Origin: Streptomyces yatensis
GTDB lineage: Bacteria; Actinomycetota; Actinomycetes; Streptomycetales; Streptomycetaceae
Direction: 5' to 3'
Assembly (NCBI RefSeq): GCF_018069625.1
Contig: NZ_CP072941.1
Location: 9,672,001 to 9,736,000, forward strand
DNA: 64,000 bases
The translations under genes were made by a program, and so were the position numbers. A model generated the notes under the pieces. That model was given only the letters and a program-made list of their open reading frames with translations, was not told the origin of the DNA and ran no database searches. Shown piece after piece: positions 59,201 to 64,000 of the stretch. How positions within the stretch are numbered: the stretch's first letter is position 1; each line of letters opens with the position of its first letter.

Positions 59201-62200
59201 TGGACCAGCAGCGCGTCGAGCGCCGCGCGCAGCGCGCGGAGGTCCGGATCCCGCTGGAGTTCGACGACCACGGACTGGTTGAAGTGGCCGGGCCGGGCGG
59301 TCCGCATACCGAAGAACCAGTGCTGGATCGGGGTGAGCGGCACCTCACCGGTCACCGGCCCGGTGTCGGCGGCGGGCGCCGCCGTCGGGGTGGTGACGGC
59401 CGCGAGCGAGGCGACGGTGGGGTGCCGGAACAGCTCGCGGGGGGTGAGGGCCAGCCCCGCCTGCCGGGCGCGGGAGGCCACCTGGATGCTGAGGATCGAA
59501 TCCCCGCCCAAATGGAAGAAGTTGTCCTCGGCGCCGATCCGCTCCCGGCCCAGCAGGGTGCCCCAGATCTCGGCGAGGGTCCGCTCGGTGTCGGTACGGG
59601 GCGCCACGTATCCCGCCGTCCCGGCCGCGTCCGGGTCGGGCGCGGGCAGCCCGCGGCGGTCCACCTTGCCGTTGCGGGTCAGCGGCAGCGCGTCGAGGGA
59701 GACGAAGGCCGAGGGCACCATGTAGTCGGGCAGCAGGGCGCCCAGGAAGGCGCGCAGCTCCCCGGCGCCGGGCATCTCGGCCCCGTGGACCGGCACCGCA
59801 TAGCCGGTCAGCAGCGTGCGGTCGCCCACGCGGGCGAGCGCGACGACCGCCTGCGCCACGGCCTCGTGGCGGGCCAGCGCGGCCTCGATCTCGCCGGGCT
59901 CGATGCGGAAGCCCCGGACCTTCAGCTGGTCGTCGGCGCGGCCCTGGAAGCGCAGTTCACCGTCGTCGGTCCAGGCCACGATGTCCCCGGTGCGGTACAT
60001 CCGGGAGCCGGGCGGCCCGAACGGATCGGCCACATACCGCTCGGCGGTGGCGCCGGGACGGCCGTGGTAGCCGCGGGCCACCCCCGCGCCCGCGATGTAC
60101 AACTCCCCGGGAATGCCCGGGGGTTGCGGCTGGAGGGCGCCATCGAGGACGTACGTCCGGGTGTTGTCCAGCGGCCGTCCGATGGGCAGCGAGCGCGGCA
60201 GTTCCTCCCCGGCGCCGAAGGAGCGCCGGGTGGCGAAGGTCGTGGTCTCGGTGGGTCCGTAGCCGTCCACCACCGTCAGCTCCGGGCAGGCCGCGAGCAC
60301 CCGGCGCACCGCCCCGGGGGGCACCGCCTCACCGCCGGTCCACACCTCCCGGGCGCCGCGCAGCGCCTCCGGCGCCTCCTGCGCGATCAGCCGGAACAGC
60401 CCGGCGGTCAGCCACAGACAGCTCACCCCGTGTTCCGCGATCGCCCGGCGCACGGTGTCCGCGTCCACGTCCCCGGCGGGCGCCAGCACGGCCCGGCCGC
60501 CGCGCAGCAGCGGCACCCACAGCTCGTACGTCGAGGCGTCGAACGCCTGGGGCGAGTGCACCAGCACCCGGTCGTGGTCCGCGAAGGCGCGGTCCGCCAC
60601 GAGGGCGGTCACATCGCGGTGGCGCACCGCGACCCCCTTGGGCCGCCCGGTGGAGCCCGAAGTGAACATCAGATACAGGGCGTTGTCGGGGGAGAGTGCC
60701 ACGCTCGGCGGCTCGGACGGGCCCTCGCCGGCGCTGCCGCCGGACTCCACCACCAGGGTCCGCCCGGCGCCGGAGACGTCCGCCGCCGTGCGCTCCCAGG
60801 CGCGGTCGGTCAGCAGCAGCTCGGCCCCCGCCTCCGCCAGCACGCTCCGCAGCCGGTCCTCGGGGGCGCGGGTGTCCAGCGGTACGTACACCCCGCCCGC
60901 CTTGACGACCGCCAGCAGCGCCACCACCAGCTCCACCGACCGGTCCATCAGAACGGCCACCGGACGCTCCGGCCCGACGCCGTGGCCGATGAGCCGGTGG
61001 GCCAGCCGGTTGGCGCGGGCGTCCAGCTCCCGGTAGCTCACCGGGCCCGCCGCGCCGTCCAGGGCCGTCGCGTCCGGCGCGCTCCGCACCCGGTCGGCGA
61101 ACATCTTGGCCACCGTGGACTCGGGCAGCGGGACCGCCGTGTCGTTCCACTCCCTGAGCACCTGGTGGCGCCGCACGGAGGTGAGCATCGGAAGGCGCGC
61201 GGGCGCCCGGTCCGGGCCGTCGGCCATGGCCGTCAGCAGCACCGTCAGGTACTCCGCCGCCCGCCGGGCGGTGGCCGCATCGAACAGCGCCGGGTCGTAG
61301 CCGAGCCGCAGCGCCAGCTCGGCGCCGGGATAGACCACCAGGGACAGCGGGTAGTTGGTGGTCTCCACGCCCTCCAGCTCGCGCAGGGCGAGGCCGTGGG
61401 CGGCGGCGAGGTCGTCGCCGAGCGGATAGTTCTCGAAGACCACGATGGAGTCGAAGAGGTTCACCCGCTCGGGCAGACCGGTCCAGGACCGCAGCCGGGT
61501 GAGCGGTACGAAGTCGAACCGCCGGTCCTCGGTCTGCCCGGCCTGCACCTCGCCCAGCCAGGACAGCAGGGTGGAGCCGGCCGGCACCGTGAGGCGGGTC
61601 GGCACGGTGGTGATGAACAGCCCGTTCATCGTCTCCACGCCCGGCAGCTCCGGCGGCCGTCCGGACACCGTGGTGCCGAAGACGACGTCCTCGCGGCCGG
61701 ACTGCCGGGCCAGCAGCAGCGCCCAGGCGCCCTGCACCACCGTGTTCAGGGTGAGCCCCTCGCCCCGGGCCAGCTCCTGAAGGCGACTGGTGGCGGCGGC
61801 GGGCAGGGTGAGCCGGATGTCCTCGGTGGACTCGGCGTGATGGGTCTCGGTGGGCTCCCGGTCATACGGCAGCGGGGTGGCCTCCGTGAGGTCGCCGAGC
61901 CGGGCCCGCCAGTGCTCCTCGGCCAGCGCCCCGTCGCGCTCCCGCAGCCACGCCACATAGTCGCCGAACGGGCGGCGGCCGGGCAGACCGGTGGCCAGGG
62001 CCGCGCCGGACGCCCCGTCACGTGCCCGCGCATGGCAGTGGAAGACATCGGAGAGCACCTGGAAGAGGCTCCAGCCGTCCAGGATCAGATGGTGGAACGT
62101 CCACACCACCTGGACCTCGGTGGCCGACAGCCGGGCCAGCGCCAGCCGCGTCAGCGGAGCGGCGGCCAGGTCGAGACCGCGCTCCCGGTCCTCGGCGAGG

Positions 62201-64000
62201 AACCTCCGCAGCTCCTCCCGGCGCTCGTCCGGCCCGGACAGATGACGCCAGTCGAGCAGGGTGACCGGGATCCGCACCCCGCGCTCCACCACCTGGACCG
62301 GCTCCGGCACCCCCTCCCACACCACACGGGCGCGCAACACCTGCGTACGGTCGGCGACCTGCTGCCAGGCCGCGGCCAGCGCCGCCGGATCGGGCACCCC
62401 GTCGAGGACGAAGCTGAGCTGCTGGAAGTAGGCGCGCCGGTCGTCCTGGGCCAGGCTGTGGAACAGCATGCCCGCCTGGGTGGGGGTGAGCGGGTAGATG
62501 TCCTCCACCGTGCCGCCGTTCCCCGCCAGCCGGTCCACGGCGGCCTGGTCGAGCGCGGCGAGCGGGAAGTCGGACGGGGTGCGGCCGCCCGCTCCTGGCG
62601 CGCTGCCGTGCCGGGCGATCTCGCACAGCGCCTCGCGGAACTCCCCGGCGAGCCGGGCGACCGTCTCCTCCCGGTGCAGATTCCCGGAGTAGAACCAGGT
62701 GAACTCCAGGTCGTTCCCCTCGACCCGGCCCACCACCTCCAGCGGATGCGGGCGCGGCGAGGCCGGGTCGGCGTCCAGGGCCAGCTCCCGGTGGAGGCCG
62801 CGGAACAGGCCGTCGCCACCGCCCGGCGCCTCGAACCGGCCGAGGTAGTTGAAGCTGATCCCGGCCGTGGGGCCGTCGGGAAGGCCCTCGCCGTCGAGCA
62901 GATGGCGCCGCACGCCGTAGCCCAGACCACGCCGTGGCACGGCCCGCATCTGCTCCTTGACCGACTTGAGGACCGTGCCCCAGCCGCCGTCCGGGAGGTC
63001 GAGCGCCACCGGGAAGCGGGTGGTGAACCAGCCGACCGTACGGGACAGATCCAGGTCCGCGAAGAGCTCCTCGCGGCCGTGGCCCTCCACGTCCACCGGC
63101 ACCCGGGGGCGCCCGGTCCAGCGGTGCAGCACCCGGGCCAGCGCGCTCAGCAGCACATCGTTGACCTGCGTGCGGTAGACCTCGGGCAGCGTCTGGAGCA
63201 GCGCGGCGGTCTCCTCCGGGCCGAGCCGGAAGGTGACCGACCGGGCCGAGGCATAGGTGTTCGGCCCGTCCAGGTCCATCGGCAGCGAGGGGTCGCAGAC
63301 CCCGGCCAGGCCGGTCCAGTACGCCTCCTCGTCGGCGAATCCGCCCTCGGACGCATGGGCGGTGAGCCGCAGCGCCCAGCGGCGCAGCGGGGAGGACTTC
63401 GCGGGAAGTCCGGCCCCCTCGTCGTGGGCGGCCCGCCGGTAGGCGCTGTCGAGGTCCTCCAGGAGGACGCGCCAGGACACCCCGTCCACGACCGCGTGGT
63501 GGACGGTGAGATGGAGGACCGGGCGCGGCCCGGCGTCCCGGTCGAGCACCGCGCGCAGCAGCGGCTCCCCGGCCAGGTCGAAGCGGCCCAGATGCGCGCC
63601 GCCGGTGGCCGTCAGCGGTACGCGGACCGCCGCCGCGTCCTCGATCCGCTGGTGCCAGCCGTCGTCCCGGCGGTGGAAGCGGGAGCGCAGGGCGTCATGG
63701 TGTGCCACCAGCGCGTCCAGGGCGTGCCGCAGCGCGTCCTCGTCCACGTCCTCGGGCAGCACCAGGGAGATGGTCTGGTTGAAGTGGCCGGCCCGCTCGG
63801 GGTCGGTGGTGAACAGCCAGTGCTGAATGGGGGTCAGCGGCAGCTCCCCGGTGGCCGTTACGTCCCCGTCGGAGCCGGGCGGCCCGGCCGGGGCGGTGGT
63901 GGTGTCCAGATGCAGGGCCAGCGCGGCGACCGTCTGGTGGCGGTAGACATCGCGCGAGGTGACGGCGAGCCCGGCCTGCCGCGCCTGGGAGACCAGCTGG
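50245..64000 (-). CDS. Nonribosomal peptide synthetase (NRPS A), 5' part outside the window
   Basis: 4585 codons are visible; the frame is open to base 64000, which falls inside a carrier domain ([21 protein letters not shown]). Visible order: [T]-E / C-A-T-E / C-A-T-E / C-A-T. Epimerase sites: [20 protein letters not shown] and [10 protein letters not shown]; condensation sites: [18 protein letters not shown] and HHVLLDGWS, all DCL-like and all preceded by an E domain, as expected. Adenylation codes: DAYWWGGTFK (Val), DVFSVAIVYK (unassigned) and DALLIGAVVK (unassigned, hydrophobic). The last carrier reads [18 protein letters not shown], followed by an acidic tail, [21 protein letters not shown], that could dock to the basic start of NRPS B. 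It lies 11 bases upstream of NRPS B, so both are made from one transcript. Confidence 0.95.
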   Translation of the reverse strand, partial: QLVSQARQAGLAVTSRDVYRHQTVAALALHLDTTTAPAGPPGSDGDVTATGELPLTPIQHWLFTTDPERAGHFNQTISLVLPEDVDEDALRHALDALVAHHDALRSRFHRRDDGWHQRIEDAAAVRVPLTATGGAHLGRFDLAGEPLLRAVLDRDAGPRPVLHLTVHHAVVDGVSWRVLLEDLDSAYRRAAHDEGAGLPAKSSPLRRWALRLTAHASEGGFADEEAYWTGLAGVCDPSLPMDLDGPNTYASARSVTFRLGPEETAALLQTLPEVYRTQVNDVLLSALARVLHRWTGRPRVPVDVEGHGREELFADLDLSRTVGWFTTRFPVALDLPDGGWGTVLKSVKEQMRAVPRRGLGYGVRRHLLDGEGLPDGPTAGISFNYLGRFEAPGGGDGLFRGLHRELALDADPASPRPHPLEVVGRVEGNDLEFTWFYSGNLHREETVARLAGEFREALCEIARHGSAPGAGGRTPSDFPLAALDQAAVDRLAGNGGTVEDIYPLTPTQAGMLFHSLAQDDRRAYFQQLSFVLDGVPDPAALAAAWQQVADRTQVLRARVVWEGVPEPVQVVERGVRIPVTLLDWRHLSGPDERREELRRFLAEDRERGLDLAAAPLTRLALARLSATEVQVVWTFHHLILDGWSLFQVLSDVFHCHARARDGASGAALATGLPGRRPFGDYVAWLRERDGALAEEHWRARLGDLTEATPLPYDREPTETHHAESTEDIRLTLPAAATSRLQELARGEGLTLNTVVQGAWALLLARQSGREDVVFGTTVSGRPPELPGVETMNGLFITTVPTRLTVPAGSTLLSWLGEVQAGQTEDRRFDFVPLTRLRSWTGLPERVNLFDSIVVFENYPLGDDLAAAHGLALRELEGVETTNYPLSLVVYPGAELALRLGYDPALFDAATARRAAEYLTVLLTAMADGPDRAPARLPMLTSVRRHQVLREWNDTAVPLPESTVAKMFADRVRSAPDATALDGAAGPVSYRELDARANRLAHRLIGHGVGPERPVAVLMDRSVELVVALLAVVKAGGVYVPLDTRAPEDRLRSVLAEAGAELLLTDRAWERTAADVSGAGRTLVVESGGSAGEGPSEPPSVALSPDNALYLMFTSGSTGRPKGVAVRHRDVTALVADRAFADHDRVLVHSPQAFDASTYELWVPLLRGGRAVLAPAGDVDADTVRRAIAEHGVSCLWLTAGLFRLIAQEAPEALRGAREVWTGGEAVPPGAVRRVLAACPELTVVDGYGPTETTTFATRRSFGAGEELPRSLPIGRPLDNTRTYVLDGALQPQPPGIPGELYIAGAGVARGYHGRPGATAERYVADPFGPPGSRMYRTGDIVAWTDDGELRFQGRADDQLKVRGFRIEPGEIEAALARHEAVAQAVVALARVGDRTLLTGYAVPVHGAEMPGAGELRAFLGALLPDYMVPSAFVSLDALPLTRNGKVDRRGLPAPDPDAAGTAGYVAPRTDTERTLAEIWGTLLGRERIGAEDNFFHLGGDSILSIQVASRARQAGLALTPRELFRHPTVASLAAVTTPTAAPAADTGPVTGEVPLTPIQHWFFGMRTARPGHFNQSVVVELQRDPDLRALRAALDALLVHHDALRTRFETRADGSHRQYCPPPEPTGTALLREDDLSGLGTPERRAAEDAAMAEAQAGFDLARGPLLAARLFHHGDGQRPTLFLTAHHLVVDGVSWRVLLEDLNTAYQQLLTGGRADLGPRTTSVRDWSHKLTEHTATGGFDAELPHWRAVSAECAAGLPVDGEGDNTVASMAQVTVRLDRERTDALLRQVPEVYRTRVDDVLLTALGRVLGDWTGRRRIAVDLEGHGREEHLLDGVDLSRTVGWFTSLYPVALDLAEGGWGETLKSVKEQLRAVPSHGIGYGALRRLDPASGLRSAAEPGISFNYLGQFDWSATAEDTEDSGLVRTVRDGLGGDAAPDTVRAHLLDVVGRVEHRCLEITWYYGSGTHTEETVAGLARGMLRALEEIIGHCADPAAGGRTPSDFPLARLDQAAVDRIAADGRAVEDIYPLTPTQAGMLFHGLMDPASDTYLNQVQLTLTGARDPQALATAWRHTVDANPILRTHLVWAETAEPLQVVTRGARLRIVHHDWTQRPEEWREAELLRMLAEDRAEGIDLATAPLMRLALIRLSADEVRIVWTFHHVLLDGWSAAQVFDEVCERYAALTSGRAPVVPARRPFREYLGWLGEQDTAEAERYWRSALAGFASPTELPRDRPASEAHRTASSGSHRVALGAEESALLRTTAQRGGLTMNTVVQGAWALLLSRYSGSEDLCFGTTVSGRPAALPGVESMVGVFINTIPTRVRVAGRSRLLDWLRELQSAQSEARLFESVSLAQLGSWSEVPGGMSLFDSIVVFENYPFDSEAITAHGLGIRQERDVEPTNFALSVVVAPEERLSISLDYDPAAFDAPTIERLGACLRTLLEEMAADPERRLDDLPLIGEGETRGILDRFSGTVAAAPHTVLPALFEAQAARTPDAVAVLGDGGRLTYRELNERANRLARLLIASGAGPERFVALALPRTPELVVAVLAVLKSGAAYLPVDPAYPAERIAFMLGDIAPDTVVTTGDVADRIPAGASARILLTDAECGRRLAQLPAHDIDDAERRCPLDPGHPAYAIHTSGSTGTPKGVVVTHASVAALAAWAREEFGAQGLSHVVASTSLNFDVSVFEIICPLLTGGAVEIVRDLLTLTEGTEPWTASLISAVPSALGQVLGKGSVSVTAGTVVLAGEGLAARTVQEVRAAIPGCRVANIYGPTEATVYATAWTCDPADPDRTPPIGAPVAATRAYALDARLRPVPVGVPGELYLAGPGLARGYFGRPGLTAQRFTADPFGPAGGRMYRTGDLVRWDERGQLEYLGRTDDQVKVRGFRIELGEVEAALARHPDIAEAAATVVDTGGHKRLAGYVVQVPGAPPVDTAAIRAFLTTSLPDHMVPSALVVLDRLPLGSSGKLDRRALPAPVWAARATGHVEPRTETEKALAAIWAEVLGVERIGVEDNYFALGGDSILSIQIVSAARRAGIELTPRHLFVHQTVAELATAAREAPAAAPAHEQDPVVGEVPLTPIQHWLFEQLPGTAGHFTQSITAELTAPVDENALRAALSTVVTHHDALRLRFERTEDGAVRQYNAPPKDQPVLDLHDLSSVAPRRREAVMRETAARIRAGFDLARGPLLHAALFTRGEGERPVLLLTAHHLVVDAVSWRIVLEDLDTSYRQIAAGRTVEPGAKTTSFRTWARRLSEHTAAGGFDAERGHWAAARGCTDLPTDGEGPNTAAFEEEVTVRLGAEETRLLLQEVPGAYRTRVNDVLLCALGRVLARWTGRDRVAVALEGHGREEIFEGVDLSRTVGWFTSMYPVALETPADWGLERTLKAVKEGLRAIPGNGLGYGALRHLPGAAAAGLPAAPKISFNYLGQQDWEPPAADGLLHALTGGLEGDMSPEADRPHLLDVIGRVADRRLELSWSYSRSLHRRATVRRLAEEMVEELRAIVRLCTRPDAGGRTPSDFPLAALDQATVDRLAGDGRDVADIHPLTPTQSGLLFHALAQRDQGLYVEQATFVLDGVADSGVLAAAWQHVVDRTPVLRGEVVVHDVAEPLMVVRRTAVVPVEELDWTGLTDAERTAALERLLEQDRARGIDLAAAPLLRVTLARLSPGEVRVLWTFHHVLLDGWSVFQVLGDVFAAHAALAAGEQPRLQARRPFADYVAWLGRQDHTRAQAHWRQALEGFTAPTPLPYDRRPTPEIATRSSHWLSQRLGEQNTAALQDFARRHRLTMNTIVQGAWALLVSRLSGESDVCFGTTVSGRPAELPGADDITGIFINTLPVRCAVAGAAGTAAWLRELQAEQADARGFGHVPLSELRGWSELPAGVDLFESLVVFENYPINSAAAAEHGLRVRDLNALESTNYALTVVVSPGSELSVELGYDPRLFEEATAEALADRLTHLLGALAAAPDELPLDHIDVLPAAERHRLLVDWNDTARQVPEATWAELFEAAADRDPDAVAVDSLRLRLTYAELDDRANRLAHHLIGQGVGPGRIVALVLPRSVESVVARLAVAKAGGAYLPIDPDYPAERVELMLKDSAPHLVIERAAELRTPDGPAHRPTDQDRLGPVHPDDPAYVIYTSGSTGTPKGVVVTHRGIAGFATAEAEHFQVRPGDRVLQFSSPGFDASVLELCMALPSGAALVVPEPGPLLGGHLAEILRRQRITHTLIPPAALATLPTGTERELPDLRTLIVGGDACGAELAARWAPFHRMINAYGPTETTVVATWSEPLDANGAPPPIGRPLPNTRVRLLDARLRPVPVGVPGELWVSGPSLARGYLGRAGLTAARFLADPFGPPGSRMYRTGDLARYDAQGRLHHLGRVDHQLKLHGHRIEAGEVETALCGHPAVAEAVVTVREDEPGVRRLVAHLVLAPGAAAPADTELRTQLGRTLPGPMVPSAFAVLDRLPLTENGKTDRAALPAPGPVTTAAAPAGHIAPRTPTEEVIAEIWSAVLGVAPVGTEDEFFALGGDSVRSLLIASRAKEAFAVDLTPRDILTARTVSALADLVEEHILRELEDAASGGSDHDDR
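50300..53400 (-). other. NRPS A module c (C-A-T), hydrophobic residue
   Basis: Approximate bounds. Condensation site near 52960, carrier near 50420. Code DALLIGAVVK, almost the code of NRPS B module 5. No epimerase. It hands the chain to NRPS B across proteins, and its carrier lacks the SILSIQ sequence of carriers that precede epimerases. Confidence 0.75.
53410..57960 (-). other. NRPS A module b (C-A-T-E), unassigned residue, D-configured
   Basis: Approximate bounds. Condensation site near 57510, carrier near 54925, epimerase near 54360. Code DVFSVAIVYK; A3 motif [12 protein letters not shown]. The pocket has Ala at 301 and Tyr at 331 and differs clearly from every other domain in the window. 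I do not assign a residue. The epimerase motif reads HHLVVDA. Confidence 0.75.
57980..62540 (-). other. NRPS A module a (C-A-T-E), D-valine
   Basis: Approximate bounds. Condensation site near 62085, carrier near 59495, epimerase near 58925. Code DAYWWGGTFK, valine-like, shared with module 4 of NRPS B. The epimerase has the full HHxxxDG motif, so D-Val is expected. The preceding partial T-E unit at about 62560-64000 epimerises the residue before it. Confidence 0.8.

Overview
The window looks like Streptomyces chromosome. It is very GC-rich with a strong third-position GC bias, GTG/TTG starts are common, many genes abut, stop and start codons overlap (ATGA, GTGA), rare TTA codons mark a few accessory genes, and more than half of the window is giant nonribosomal peptide synthetase (NRPS) genes. 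I saw no rRNA, tRNA, CRISPR array, transposase or integrase.

Layout. 1-152: start of an EamA-type exporter that runs off the left edge. 355-1383: glutathionyl-hydroquinone-reductase-like enzyme. 1848-8119: a compact bacteriocin-type locus with a 69-residue double-glycine precursor, a membrane-fusion secretion protein, a C39-peptidase ABC exporter and a second NHLM-type ABC protein, followed convergently by a DHA2-type drug exporter (8140-9708). 9935-16623: membrane glycosyltransferase, secreted CAP protein, TetR repressor divergent from a quinone-reductase-like oxidoreductase, a strong terminator, and a HelD/HelR-type RNA polymerase motor ATPase. 16774-22613: secreted GH28-like beta-helix hydrolase with a DasR-like palindrome in its promoter, SRPBCC protein with a Gly-rich repeat, secreted GH84 glycosidase, and an FAD monooxygenase. 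22745-25435: a large discoidin/SUKH protein with two TTA codons. 25478-27616: TetR repressor divergent from a P450-ferredoxin pair, with a perfect 16-bp palindrome just before the P450.

27638-64000: the left part of an NRPS biosynthetic cluster, all on the minus strand and read right to left: NRPS A (start lies beyond base 64000), NRPS B, an MFS exporter coupled to NRPS B by an ATGA overlap, MbtH, and a strong hairpin. A DUF574 methyltransferase lies beyond the hairpin. The visible assembly line is [T-E] / C-A-T-E / C-A-T-E / C-A-T on NRPS A, then C-A-T-E / C-A-T / C-A-T-E / C-A-T / C-A-T-E on NRPS B. Every C domain placed after an E domain has DCL-like features and the others look LCL, so the order is self-consistent. 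Pocket codes read as Val twice and Thr once. An acidic pocket occurs twice and a Leu-rich pocket twice; I cannot assign those two firmly. NRPS B ends in an epimerase with no thioesterase, so release probably depends on an enzyme in trans outside the window. The last six residues would alternate L-D-L-D-L-D.

The two most interesting systems are this thioesterase-less alternating L/D NRPS and the unmodified, acidic, undecapeptide-repeat bacteriocin-like precursor with its own NHLM exporter. Domain boundaries, substrate assignments and operator assignments come from reading the sequence by eye and are graded accordingly.
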